A stretch of DNA of 64,000 nt. It comes from Tupaia tana (taxonomy: Eukaryota > Chordata > Mammalia > Scandentia > Tupaiidae). The stretch lies in NCBI GenBank assembly GCA_026018925.1, contig JAKSZU010000018.1:6046920-6110919 (forward strand). Direction: 5' to 3'. A program made the translations under genes and the position numbers. Under the pieces are notes generated by a model. That model ran no database searches. It saw only the letters and a program-made list of their open reading frames with translations, and had not been told where the DNA came from. Positions 24,770 through 35,810 of the stretch are shown piece after piece; the first letter of the stretch is position 1, and each line of letters starts with the position of its first letter.

Positions 24770-24964
24770 ACTGGCTGCACTATGCCCACATGGCTGGCTG
24801 CAGTTCAGTCCTGGCCCTGACTTGGAAAACATGCTGGGCATGTTGACAAGATGGAGAAATAGATGAGAAGGGGCTGCAACATGACCATGCCCCATTGTGG
24901 GGAGTGCGTTCTCCCTCTCTTTCCTTCTCTGGCAAACACACACACCTTCTGGCAATTAAAAAAA
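24770..24964 (+). mobile_element. SINE family 1, old copy, 5'-truncated
   Basis: Sense copy lacking the A box: it begins at the cacatggctggctgcagttc part of the head, then ttggaaaacatgctgggcat, and ends ctggcaattaaaaaa. Confidence 0.8.
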
Positions 24965-25379
24965 GAATGAGTGAGCAAGGAAGAATGAACGGACTGACTT
25001 CCCTGCGCACCACAGGTTCCCCAGGTCCCTCCTCGTCCCCTGCGTCCTCAATGGGGCACACTGTGTGGATGTGCAGGGGAGACACTCGTAAGAGACCAAG
25101 GAGCCTGGAGAGCCAGCAGGGAAGTAGGCTCCTAGGTGTGAGTGACAGGGCGAGCAGAGAGCACAGGCAGCAAAGGCAGAGGTGCGCCATTTCTCCTGGG
25201 GACGGGGAAGTCCCGCGGACAGAAGCGCTCAGAACTGGGGCAGGCTGGCTGAGAACTGGGAGCCCAGAGCGGGTCGGAACCTGCGCCCGCGGATGCGTTT
25301 GAGGCAGGGTGCGAAGCCGCGTGCCGCTGAGTGAGGACAGGAGGACTCAATTTGTCTTTTGTTTTATCTCAAGTCTGTT
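24965..25379. other. Unrecognised GC-rich sequence
   Basis: Overlapping frames of 135 and 136 codons on opposite strands reflect low stop density in GC-rich DNA. No domain recognised. Confidence 0.5.
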
Positions 25380-25895
25380 TATCCGCATAGGTGAAAAACT
25401 CACTTTGGGCCAAAATGAGCTAGTGGATACGAATGTCCACAGGAGCACTGTGCATGCTAGCCGCGCAGTGGAACAGCCGACATGTCCACGGACGCCGGGT
25501 GGACAAACCGTCATCTTTGTTATGACGGAGTATGGTTCGGACATAAGAAGGAATGAAGTGTTGATGCATGTGACAACATAGGTGACCCTTGAAAAAGTGA
25601 ACAATTCAGGTCACTAAGCGTTATGTAACTTAGGACCCCACTGATGGGGGACAGCCAGAGCAAGTAAATCCATAGACACAGAAGAGACCAGCGGCTGCCA
25701 GGGACTGCGGCGGTGGGGCGTGATACTTAACGAGCACGCGTTTTCCTTCCCGGTGGAAAAATGTTTTGGAACTAGGTAAGGATGGTCCTTACACAACACT
25801 GCGAATATACTAAACACCACTAGATTGTACACATTAAAGTGTTAATGGCTAATTTCATGTTATGTGATTTTTACCACAATTTTTAAAAACAAGCT
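25380..25895 (+). mobile_element. L1M LINE 3' end
   Basis: Collinear with the end of old L1 ORF2 and its 3' UTR. The translated end includes an eroded form of the MEYYSAIKRNEVLMHATT region, followed by aaatccatagacacagaaga, ggctgccagggactgcgg, gcgaatatactaaacaccac and a gtgatttttaccacaatttt end. Inactive. Confidence 0.85.
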
Positions 25896-26119
25896 AGTGG
25901 GAGATAGCTCTGTTTTGAATAAATCCATTACTGGAATTTTCTCCCATTTTAGGGAGAAAGGAGTTACAGTTAAGCCTTTCCTGGCTGAGGCAAATTGTCA
26001 TAGATATCCGCTCCTGGCTCTGCAGCAGGAAAGACAGCCCCTGTGGCTCCTCAGCGCTCCCCTTCCCTCCCACAGGACACAGGCTCTAGGAGCGCAGGGA
26101 CGGGAGTGGCCGCTGCCCC
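25896..26119. other. Unrecognised sequence
   Basis: No feature recognised. Confidence 0.45.
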
Positions 26120-26470
26120 CAATAGCGGTACGTGTCTGTCTGACATGGTGTAACTGCTATCCCGCCTGCAGTCCATTCTCCTCACTGGAGCAGGTGATCC
26201 CTGCAAAGGTGACTCTTCACACACGCCCCACCCCCACTTTACACTCCAATGGCTTCACATGGATCTTAAAGACCGAAAGTCTTGTCCTGAACCATAAGGT
26301 CTGGCATACTCCGGCTCCTGCCCTCCTCTCCCAGCTCCCAGCTCCCAGCATACCTGACCCTTGATGGTCCAGGCCGTGGCCTACTTACAGCTAAGGCCAC
26401 CATGCTCTCCCCGTTCGGTGGCCACTGTGTGTGCTCCCGCCCGCTTCCCTCACTTCAGCCTAACTCACGC
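26120..26470 (+). mobile_element. L2 LINE fragment
   Basis: The order ctccaatggcttcacatgga, aaggtctggcatactccggc and ccctcacttcagcctaactc resembles the L2 region just upstream of its 3' end. Confidence 0.45.
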
Positions 26471-26981
26471 ATATCACCCCCGTCTCTGTGCCAAAGACGG
26501 CCCCTCGGCATCTATCCCACCACCCCTTCACCAACAGAGCCCTGTGCTGAGGTGCAGCTGGTGACTGCCCCTCCCAGCGCACCGTGAGGTGGGTGTGGCC
26601 ACCCAGAGGTGCGACTCATCTCGGCCAAGCAACAGGATGTGTGCAGCTTCCAGGCCCTGCCTCCCTGAACACAACGGCACCCGGAGCAGCCTCGGAAGCC
26701 ACGTGACAAGGAGGGCAGAGCTGCCTACCAACCGTGAGCAGCTCATACAAGACGGACGCTCACATCTCATGGAGGCCATGGCACCTAGCATCTTAGTTAA
26801 AGCACTTTAGAGTGCAGCCTAGCTAACTTCTAGCCTGTCTCAACTGAATCAGACCAAAGCCTTTCTCTGTTCAATGTGACCAGTCTGAATCTTCCTATTG
26901 TATGTGTTCTTAGATCTCCAAAGATCTCTATTTCTGTCCAATGTATGTTAACTGTGTGTGTGTATATGTGAGAGAGAGAGA
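26471..26981. other. Unrecognised intergenic sequence
   Basis: GC-rich to about 26780. Overlapping frames on both strands, none recognisable. Confidence 0.5.
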
Positions 26982-27234
26982 TTTTTTTTTTCTTTTTTTA
27001 GGTTTTTGCCAGAGGGTCTATGCACTTGCTGGAGAGACAGAGAGAGGGAAAGTAAGAAATCACCCCTCAGGAGGGATGGCCATGCCACAATCCCTTTTCC
27101 TCCATTCTCTCAGGATTTGGGGCATGCATGCACACACACCTGGTGTGATTTTTCAAGCCACCAGGTCCAGGACTCGAACCTCTTTGGCCATGTAGAAGTT
27201 CAGCACCTTAACCACCATACCACCTACAGTCCCC
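26982..27234 (-). mobile_element. SINE family 1, old copy
   Basis: Antisense copy next to a (GA)n/(TG)n patch. T-tail, gccagagggtctatgcactt, atggccatgccacaatccct, and a head with ggactcgaacctctttggcc ending ACAGTCCCC. Confidence 0.9.
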
Positions 27235-28389
27235 AAAAATATTATTTTTATAATACCTGCTTCCTCCTCCAGACATAAAGGTGGAGATTACACCAGCCTA
27301 ACTCCCTACACAAGCCCCAGCATACTAGCCCCAGGCTCAGTGTCTGGCACACAGTTGGTGCCCAGTTGTGTTCACTGAAGGACTGACTACATTAACTGTT
27401 TAAATAATGTCACCTCTTTACATAGGGAAAAGATGGTAACAACCTTCAGTGAAGCAGAACTAGTCTTGAAGGGAAAAAGCTCCATTCAAACAACTCTGGG
27501 TGAAGTGGCCTTGATCTGTGCTCTGGGTGAAGGCAAGTCCATGCTAGGTCATGCATAGCCATTAAATGAGATTACACTTCGACTGATTCTCTTCTATTAT
27601 TTTTACTATTATTTAAAGCAATCTCGAATAATACAGTTACAGCCCAGCAGTGCTCATCTCTCCAAATATAACTGTCATCCTTGTAGAGTAAGTTTCAAAA
27701 TGTTTATATATTATCAAAATTAAGTTTCAAAATGAGCTACAGTATCTGGGAAAGGGGATAATAATATTTCACAGAAACTAATTGGAAACTTGTTTTGAAA
27801 TAAAATAGTTATTATTTCCATCATGGAGAGATGAAAGTACAGAGATTTCCTTTTATCTCACCCTGCCTCGTATCTTACATTATTTATTCAAACTGAAATT
27901 AAAACCTGGCCAAATCCTACTGAGGCATTGCATATCAGTTAGAGATTATTCTTCTGGAAATGAACTTTTGTTCACAAACTTCATTATGCAGTTACAAATG
28001 ACTATTATTAAAATGTAACATATAAAACTAAATTGTCCTTTTTTCCTAGCCATGCGCAAGGTCCCTTTTCTGTGGGGCGATACTCTCTTCTGGGTTTGGC
28101 AGCATGCTGCCTCCTTGCCCATTACCCACACACCTGGACAATCTCACAAACCCACCCCACTCTCTGGTCTGTATGCTCCCTAGGCTCACACCAAAGTCCT
28201 GGAGACGCCCTCAATGTTATTTTTTACTGTCCCACCCCTTGTACTCCAACAACAGATACCAGGGAACAATTCCCACCAGGTGACTTACCAAGACCCATTT
28301 TCACTTCTTCTATAGACTCGAACCTTAAGCAAAGTTGCTACCTGCAAAAAGTGCCTGGAGTTGGTATCGATCTACTCAGTCACTAACCC
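27235..28389. other. Mostly unrecognised; short L2/MIR-like 3' end
   Basis: About 27300-27395 (ggctcagtgtctggcacaca, then ttcactgaaggactgac) resembles an L2 or MIR 3' terminus. The rest, including the 117-codon frame at 28033-28386, is not recognised. Confidence 0.4.
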
Positions 28390-28725
28390 CCAACTCTCAA
28401 GCTCCTTCTCACCTGTTCCCTGTACCTGGAAGGCCCTTTCTCATTCCTTGACAGCCTGATTCCAACTTGTCCTTTAGGTCTTAACTTAGATGTAACTTCC
28501 TCCAGAAAGTTTTCCCTAATCTTACTCCCAGCAACTGGGTCAGGTTCAACCTCTTTGTTTTAGAACTTGCAATATTTTGTTTTTAATTTGTTCTACCACC
28601 TGCTTGATTGTAAACCCTGGGAGGGCAGGAGTTGGACTGGGTAGCCTCACCTTCCTATCTTAAATACTCAGCACAGTGAGAGTACATAGTATTGATCAGT
28701 AAATGTTTCATGCATTTTGAATGTA
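28390..28725 (+). mobile_element. L2 LINE 3' end
   Basis: Good L2 order: ttaacttagatgtaacttcc, tccagaaagttttccctaat, then gattgtaaaccctgggaggg caggagttgg and the terminus tactcagcacagtgag with gatcagtaaatgtttcatgc. Confidence 0.8.
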
Positions 28726-29331
28726 GATTCAACTCTGGTCTGGCCCCTGAGGAAATCAATCTCCCATCCAAATCTCAAAGAATACTTGCTATCTTCAGAC
28801 TTCCGGGGCTCACCAGAGTTCTCTTTGGTTCTTCATCTTGCGAACGCTAATTTCTCCTCTGCTCATTTCCTTCCACCCCAGAAGGTGCTGTCTAGGGCAT
28901 CCAGGGTCTTCCTTTCAGTTCAGCCTGTTTGAATCATGTTCATTAACCAGTTCTTAAACTGGTCCTGCATCACAGATCTCTGCACCCACATCCCACTTCC
29001 TGTAGAACAAAGCCATCCTTCACTTTCTACCCTTCAGTCTCCCCTGTAGCCCTTTCTGGCTCACAAGGATTTAAACTTGGTATCCAATTTGTTAAGAGGA
29101 GACAAAATAAGAAGTCTCTAGGAAGTAAATAGATTGTCGTACAAAGCAAAAACTTTAAGAAGCTTCCACTGTTGGTTCCTGTGCGTCCTCGTGACCTCTG
29201 CTCTTGATCCTGTCAAGCGTCCCCTTCTCCTCAGAACAGGGACACTCCTCTACCTCCTGTACTAACAGAGAAGCCTCACTTCCAGTCCCTGAAAGTCACT
29301 TAAACAAAAAGAATTATTTAATTTTATTTTG
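28726..29331. other. Unrecognised intergenic sequence
   Basis: Pyrimidine-rich. Possibly more L2-like sequence around 28900-29050, but not convincing. Confidence 0.45.
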
Positions 29332-29498
29332 TCACCATCACTTTTTAGTTTTGCTGCAGGACATGTACGCTCACCAGAAACAGAAACAGAGACAGAACAA
29401 GAGAGAAAGCAAAAAAGCAAGCCACCAAGTCTGAGACTCAAACTGTAGTCAGCCATGTTAGAGTACAACCCCTCAACCACCATGCCACCTACTGGCCC
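29332..29498 (-). mobile_element. SINE family 1, old copy with central deletion
   Basis: Antisense: tgctgcaggacatgtacgct, then agagaaagcaaaaaagcaag joined directly to the head gccaccaagtctgagactca, ending ACTGGCCC. The whole central C/G block is missing. Confidence 0.85.
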
Positions 29499-29536
29499 TG
29501 AAGTCACTTTTCTTCCTCTCTTTCTTTCTTTCTTTC

Positions 29537-29975
29537 TTTTTTTTTTTTTTTTTTTTTAAGACATCTTTGCTATGGGAACCAGCAGTTAGCATAATGGCTA
29601 TGTTGCTGGACTCACACGTAGTCGACCACGGTTCGCGTCCCGGACCAGGTGGCTTAAAACTCATGCCGGGCACGTGTGCGTGCGTGCCCAAGATCCCGAG
29701 AGGAGAATGGAGGAGAAGAGATTGTGGCGTGACCATCCCCTCTGGGGGGTGATTTCTCACTTTCTGTCTCTACGTCTCTCTCTGTCTGTCTGGCGAGCGC
29801 ACACGCCCTATAGCAAAAACCTCTCCAAAAAAAAAAAAAAGGCATCTTTGCTATATGGCACATGTGCTCACCAGAGAGAAAGAGAGAGACAAGACAGAAA
29901 GCAAGAAATCCCCTCCTCAGCAAGGATGGAACACCCAGCATAAGTTTTTTAAGCTGCTGGGTCTAGGACTTGAAA
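29537..29975 (-). mobile_element. SINE family 1, old copy split by a young SINE
   Basis: The left part, 29537-29573, is a T-tail with gacatctttgctat. The right part, 29843-29975, resumes at catctttgctatatggcaca and runs to ggtctaggacttgaaa, so the tRNA-like head is missing. The young insert lies at 29574-29842. Confidence 0.88.
29562..29854 (+). mobile_element. SINE family 1, young copy nested in an older one
   Basis: Sense element 29574-29842 between CATCTTTGCTAT copies (29562-29573 and 29843-29854). Head gcataatggctatgttgctg, B box GGTTCGCGTCC, CCCCTCTGGGGGGTGA centre and a 14-A tail. Confidence 0.96.
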
Positions 29976-30895
29976 ATAAAACCTTACTGTCTCTATTCTT
30001 CGAGGTGTGAGAAGATCAATAAAAAATGTTTCTTTCTTCCCAAGTTAAGACTCTCTTGAGAAACAAGACAAAGGAGACAAACAAGTGGAGATAAAAAAAA
30101 ATATCAGCTTTATTATTATAACTGATAGGGCCAATTAGAGAATTTGGTTAGAGCAGTGGCCACCAATGGCCCACTAATATTCCTCCCCATCTGGCATATT
30201 TACTCCTAGCCTCGGGCCATACTAGAGTACTGTGGGCACACCCTCTCACCCAGGCATGACTGGAGTACTGCAGGGCCCTCCCCACCCAGGCAGTGGCTGC
30301 CCCTGAAGTTTCCAACATGGGCCAGGGTCCTGGGAGCAGGACAGTTCCAAGAGACGTATGTGAGTTAAGTAGGTTTAGTCCTTTCTCCGATAAGAAAAGG
30401 CCAGGGATGTAATGACTGCTGTGTTAAAAATCCATCAGGAAACAGGGAAAGGTGACGGAGCGTCTCTCCCCACACCAACCAGTCAGATTCTAGCCAAGGT
30501 TCCACCAAGAGCCCTAGTGGACTGAAGACACCATAGGCTCAGGGTTCCTTTGGTGAGTCCAAGCTCACTTTTTCACGCTGCTAGGAAACACTGGATTATA
30601 TCCTTCAGCCTCCTTTTAGACTTTCTGGCTCCACAAGGTGTTAGGAGTTTGTTTGGCCTTCTCTAGGACCAAGACAAGCTTTTCATAAGCATTCAAACTA
30701 AGCCAGAAGGCTTGGAAATGGGCAGCTTGATTACTTGGGTTCTTGGATTACAAAGACAGTCCCTTTTGTTTCAAACAAGACTCAGCTGAAGGACTTTGAA
30801 AAATGCATTCAATCACTTTGCTAGTGCCAAATATTATTGTCATTTCATCTTTCTTTGATGATTCATGGTCATTGAGAGTCTCACCTCATCATTAA
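29976..30895. other. Mostly unrecognised; candidate antisense LTR
   Basis: About 30085-30500 begins with a reversed polyadenylation-like cagctttattattataact and continues GC-rich, which would fit an antisense LTR. No ends or target duplication found, so this is weak. Confidence 0.3.
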
Positions 30896-31154
30896 TTTTG
30901 TTTTAATTACAGAGGGTGTATACAATTACAAGAGAGAGAGAGACAGAGACAGAAAGAGAAATCACCCCCCAACAGGGTGTGGTCACACTACAAACCTTTT
31001 TCCTTCATTTCTGCTTTCTGCTGGGATTCGAGGCATATATGTACATACACTCAGCATATTTTGAAGCCAAGGTGCCTGGATTTAAAACACCATTGGCCAT
31101 GTGGGATCTGGTTCTCAATGCACAGAGCTTAACCACCGCATTATGGGGCTGGAC
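30896..31154 (-). mobile_element. SINE family 1, old copy
   Basis: Antisense full-length: taattacagagggtgtatac, (GA)n, tggtcacactacaaaccttt, and a head ggccatgtgggatctggttc ending TTATGGGGCTGG. Confidence 0.85.
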
Positions 31155-31389
31155 CCATCATCATTATTTATGTCAATTCTCACTGTTTAGGACTGAAGAC
31201 CCAGAAACAGAAGATACAAGAAATCATACTGAGTGCACCCTAGCCACATGTCAAACTGCACTTGACCAGGAAGTTCTCGGCTGAGGTCAAACCTTTTAAA
31301 GTCCATGAGACAGATGATAGGGATACATCAGGATCAGTGACAGTGCTAGCGACGGTGACGAGCACCAGTGTGACCGTCCTCTGGTCTAA
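31155..31389. other. Unrecognised sequence
   Basis: No feature recognised. Confidence 0.45.
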
Positions 31390-31530
31390 GCTCTTCACAT
31401 AGGGTACATCAGTTATTATGACCTCCATTTTACAGATGAGGCAACTCAGGTTCAGAGAGGCTAACTAACTTCCCCATGGTCTCACTGCTACAGGTCAAAG
31501 GGCCGGGGTCTGATTTGGACAGTGTGGGTC
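31390..31530 (-). mobile_element. MIR SINE
   Basis: Antisense MIR: cctccattttacagatgagg, caactcaggttcagagaggc, then aacttccccatggtctcact and ggggtctgatttgga. Confidence 0.85.
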
Positions 31531-32525
31531 CCGTACCCTCACTCTACACCAAAGGCTAAAACAAGACGCAGTGTGCCTAGAATACGCAGGAGAGAATTAC
31601 TGCCTCAGTGAGTGGAGGCGAAAGACACTCAAGCCTCCATCCACTAACTCCAAAACACATACGCATGCACGACCCGCATCACTACAGTCAAAGTAAAAAA
31701 GATGAACCTAAAACACAGACTCGCTGCTCGAGGCAGATGATACAACATTAACAAACAACAAAGAGAAAGTCATCTATCTCAGCTCCTGTTGTATTTCCAT
31801 CTTCTTTATCAAGGAGAATAATCTTTAAACTCAGGAGGGTTGAATAAATGTAGTTTAGAAGGAATTGAAGTACGAGATAGGCAAGGTGATAGCAAGAAAC
31901 CGTCTGGCTGTTTTAAATGAGTTCAAGTCTCCGGGCCTAAACAAATTACATCCCAGAGTGTGGAGAGACTTTGCAGATGTAATCTAGGAGTAACTGTCAG
32001 TAATCTTTAAGGGATCACAGAGAACAGAGCAGGTGCTGCGGCAACGGAGCTAGAAAAATAGCGTTCTAATTTTTCCAGATGAGGAGGAAAGCGTATTCTA
32101 TGATTTTTGAAACCTATAATATTCTGAAATGATTAGATAGGTGATGTGTGATCCCTTAGAAAAGGAAGCGGTGATCACTGGCGACCAGGATGGATTTAAT
32201 GGGAAAAGTAGCAAAGACCTCGCCCGCCTCTTTTTGCAGCTCTAAGGGGCGAGGAGCATGAGGAAGCCATGCGGACGATGGGGGAGCAGCCATGCTGAGG
32301 CTCCTGCCACCCCAGGGGTCACGTCACTAGGACTCTGTCAGACCATCTGGTTGGAGGATGGTGTTCCCGTCTTTGCTTTTGCTCCGTGAAGTTGCATAGT
32401 TGCTCACAGAGAAAACCGAGAGAGAAAGGCCTTGTATGGATGAGGGAATATGATTCCTCTGCCTCCCGAGAGCCCCAACAAGCGCGACCCATCTGTAGTT
32501 TATATTAATCAGGGTGAGCATGCTT
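31531..32525. other. Mostly unrecognised; contains one copy of a short shared repeat
   Basis: The segment 31742-31805 is similar to 34803-34860 (acaacattaacaaac, then tatctc and tgttg-atttcca-cttc). Both may come from one unnamed dispersed repeat. Nothing else recognised. Confidence 0.4.
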
Positions 32526-32815
32526 ACAGAGTCTCTCTCTTTTTTTTTTTTTGAGAGGTTTTTCGCTATAGGGCGCGTGCGCTCACCAGACAGACAGAGA
32601 GAGACATAGAGACAGAAAGCGAGAAATCACCCCCCAGGGGGGATGGTCACGCCGCAATCCCTTCTCCTCCATTCTCCTCTCGGGATCTTGGGCACGCACG
32701 CACACGCGCCCGGCGTGAGTTGTAAGCCACCGGGTCCGAGACGCGAACCGCGGTCGACTACGTGGGAGTCCAGCGACATAGCCATTACGCTAACTGCTGG
32801 TTCCACAGAGTCTCT
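32526..32815 (-). mobile_element. SINE family 1, young copy
   Basis: Antisense element 32537-32804 between perfect ACAGAGTCTCT copies (32526-32536 and 32805-32815). It is one of the closest to the inferred consensus, with an intact CCCCCCAGGGGGGATGG palindrome, gcgcccggcgtgagt and many intact CpGs. Confidence 0.98.
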
Positions 32816-33310
32816 TAATACTTGGGGGATGTGATGGATAAGAAAGGCAGTACTTTAAGAGAATAAATGTCTGGTTGACCGCTCATACCAAAATAAATAA
32901 ATAAATAAATAATGAAGCTGGAATGTAAAGATCAATTTCCATCTGACTAGCACCCTCTCCTTCAGAGTTGCACTGCTCGCATCCTCTCTCTTCAGGACTC
33001 TGCCGAAGTGTGACCTTCTTAGAAGGCTCTAACCGCAGCATTTGCCCCCAACATATGCTAAGAACCTTATTTCATTTTTTAATAGTTCTTGCCATTACCT
33101 GATATATTAGGTCATCAGGAAAGTCATGACATATTCTTCTATTTTTCTATGCAAAAGTATCTTGACTTTCCTGATAACCCAATATATTCTATCTCTTACC
33201 ATCATCTGACACTGTATTATATGCAATATTATATACATATACATATATGTGTGTGTGCAGATATATATACAGAGAGTCTGCCTCCTCTTCTTGCAGAGCC
33301 AACACATTCT
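32816..33310. other. Unrecognised sequence with (AAAT)n
   Basis: A short (AAAT)n tract at about 32889-32913, and a TATATG-rich patch at about 33225-33270. Nothing else recognised. Confidence 0.5.
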
Positions 33311-33469
33311 GCATAAATAGCGTCCCTATGTTACTGTGTTATGCATAAATAGCATCCTGTGTTACTGTGTTATGCATAAATAGCATCCCTGCGTTACTGT
33401 GTTATGCATAAATAGCATCCCTGCGTTACTGTGTTATGCATAAATAGCATCCCTGCGTTACTGTGTTGT
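33311..33469. repeat. Five-copy 31-32-bp minisatellite
   Basis: Units start at 33311, 33343, 33374, 33406 and 33438. The last three are nearly identical, the second lacks one base and the first differs at a few sites. Each unit carries ATGCATAAAT or GCATAAAT and TTACTGTGTT. The array is short and recent. Confidence 0.97.
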
Positions 33470-33739
33470 GCATTAGCCCTACCCTTTTGCATGTCAGCTC
33501 CACGAAGACAGGAACTTTGCCGTTTTTTTTTTTTTTTTTACCACTGTGTCACTAGAAGATTACTAAAATATAGTGCTAAATATTAGACATATTTATTACT
33601 CAATAATATTTGTCTTAATTAATGAACATCAACCTGGAGGATGGTCCCAAATGCCTACATAGCTCTTCTCTTGGATATATCCACAATATTAACTCTGATC
33701 CAGATGAGGCTAAAGAAAATTGTTTCTGAGTCTCTGTCA
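33470..33739. other. Possible L2 remnant and unrecognised sequence
   Basis: catgtcagctccacgaagac aggaactttgccg (33490-33522) resembles the L2 end. A T-run follows at 33523-33539. The rest is unrecognised. Confidence 0.4.
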
Positions 33740-34113
33740 ATATAGCATCATGTTTAGTGGGACACAGATATGGCTTATTACCTGTTCATGATGACATGTA
33801 TAGTATTCTCAACTGGATTGGTCTGAGAAGTATTTCATGATGGGTAAAGTCTTTTTATAAGCAAAATGAGAAACAGTGATTGACTGGTTAAAAAAATAAT
33901 TGGAATAATAACGATTGGGAAAAACAATGAAAAGATATTGAATGATGAAGTGGGGATTTTAATGTCTCTGTACTGACTGACATGCGTGGCATTCCCTTTT
34001 GAAAGAGCAATGTAATGTACTGTAAAGTTATATGCAATTCAATGTAATATAAACAAGATTATGATAATAAATAAATTTTAAAATATATATATATATATAT
34101 ATATAGCATCATG
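33740..34113 (+). mobile_element. 5'-truncated L1-like retroposon with 13-bp TSD
   Basis: Element 33753-34100 lies between perfect ATATAGCATCATG copies (33740-33752 and 34101-34113). It ends aataaataaattttaaaa followed by (AT)n, like a polyadenylated transcript end. The last 80 bp (ctgtaaagttatatgcaatt, gtaatataaac) resemble the 3' end of the L1 copy at 51700-52109, so it is most likely an L1 3'-UTR stub. Confidence 0.75.
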
Positions 34114-34315
34114 CTCACCACCACATGCTATGTGACAAGCAGCATACCAGGCTCTTACAGTATGGTGAGAGCTTGCAACCCAGGAAGTAGAAAGTATTAG
34201 CATCTTCATGTTCAGGTGAGCAGACGGGCCTCAGAGAGTTTAACTAGCCCAGTGTCAGACAGAGGTACACAATGAAGCTGGGATTAAAGTTCAAGAGCTC
34301 ACTGCAAAGTGCATA
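34114..34315 (-). mobile_element. MIR SINE
   Basis: Antisense MIR: ccaccacatgctatgtgaca, accaggctcttacagtatgg, ggcctcagagagtttaacta, then aatgaagctgggattaaagt. Confidence 0.7.
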
Positions 34316-34639
34316 TTTTCAAAATACAATGATAACACTTTTAAAAGTATGGCAAACTCACTTAAATTTGCACCCAACAGAAAAACTAGTATATTAGATT
34401 AAATAAATAAATAAAGATTTTTAGAAGAGTCTGACAGATTTTAACGACAGGCCAGAATTCAGAAAACATAAATATTAGTTATAAAGATAACATTGCATAG
34501 AGCAGTTTTAAGAATCAAGTGCACAGGTACGTCGTGGAGGGAAACAGATGTTTATTTGACATTGACGAGAGGCTCTACCTAAACCAGTAATACGTCAAAC
34601 GACCTAAAACAATCTTAAACTCCATTGTCAGGGATCTTT
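34316..34639. other. Unrecognised AT-rich sequence
   Basis: No feature recognised. Confidence 0.5.
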
Positions 34640-34960
34640 TTTAAAGGAAAGGGGTTCCAGTTTTATTCTGCAGAAGCCAAGACAGGGGAACCAAGGCCAA
34701 AGCACAGAGTTAACAAGGCCCCGAGAACGCTCAAAATAATTTCGTGAAAGAAATGATTACAGAGCTTGGTGGACCTCGGTGCAAGAGAGTGAAGACCAGA
34801 GCACAACATTAACAAACGACAAAGAAAAGTCACGTATCTCCCTGTTGGATTTCCACCTTCCTGTCTGAACGGGTTGGGGGGACAGGGCAACTGAACAAGA
34901 GGACGTCCTCTGCTCCTGATGAACGAGGCTACAGGAAACAGGCTTGACACAAAGCTCACT
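34640..34960 (-). mobile_element. Candidate antisense LTR-like repeat
   Basis: ggttccagttttattctgca could be a reversed polyadenylation region. The part 34803-34860 matches 31742-31805. The 98-codon antisense frame looks non-coding. Family not recognised. Confidence 0.35.
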
Positions 34961-35426
34961 GATAGTTACTGTAGATGCCGACTGGCCTATGACCTTCCAG
35001 CCTATCAGGGCAGATATTCAAACAGAGGCTCCGTGACAATCTGGCCCGGATACGTTAGCACAACCCAAACGAGTGGGAACTTGAGTTGATTTTATGTATC
35101 AATATTTTTTTGTCAGTCAAATCTCCATGCATATAGGGTGACCTTATTTTCTGAACCCTAAACTAAGGCCTATGATCCTATAATACTCTTGTGTTGCTTC
35201 TGGGTTTGAAAGACAGTCTAGCAAATATAACCACCAACATATTGTAGTTTCTGGGAGATCTGATGACTGAAGTAATGGAGAAAATATATGAAATTGGTAC
35301 TTCTCTAGGAAAAGAAAGCTTTAAAATCACTCTAGGGCAGGCATCTCTCTCTCTCTGAGCACTCATGTCTCAATCAAGAGAATAGAAACTCTTGGTAAGA
35401 GTTACTCTTTTTTTCCCCTTGCACAC
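34961..35426. other. Unrecognised sequence
   Basis: No feature recognised. Confidence 0.5.
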
Positions 35427-35446
35427 CAAGTTTTCTTTCTTCTTCT

Positions 35447-35490
<44 letters not shown>

Positions 35491-35739
35491 ATTCAGCTTT
35501 TTGCCAGAGAGAGAAAGAGAGACGGTGTGAGGGAAAGTGAGAAATCAGCCCCCAAGGGAGATAGCCATACCACCATCCCTGCTCCTCCATTTTCCTCTTG
35601 GTATTTTGGGCATGCATGCACATGCACCTAACGTGATTTCCAAGCTGCCAGGTTCAGGAATTGAACCATGGCCAACCATGTGGGAGTCCAACACCTTAAC
35701 CACTATGCCACCTACTGGCCCCACACAGCAAGTTTTCTT
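35427..35739 (-). mobile_element. SINE family 1, old/intermediate, with long T-tail
   Basis: Antisense element 35438-35722 flanked by CAAGTTTTCTT (35427-35437 and 35729-35739). The tail is (TTC)n followed by about 40 T. The head reads caaccatgtgggagtccaac and ends CCTACTGGCCCC. Confidence 0.93.
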
Positions 35740-35810
35740 ACACCATATGGCCTCTTCTGCTAAAAGCTGAGTGCTAAGATATAATGACCTGTTTCATTTC
35801 ATTTGGATTT

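Noticed and set aside
25864-26364. 166-codon frame, the longest outside SINE tails
   Set aside because: It begins in an L1M 3' end and runs into L2-like sequence. No domain, no splice or promoter context.
33311-33469. Tandem units considered as a CRISPR-like array
   Set aside because: Units are contiguous with no variable spacers, and the window is mammalian.
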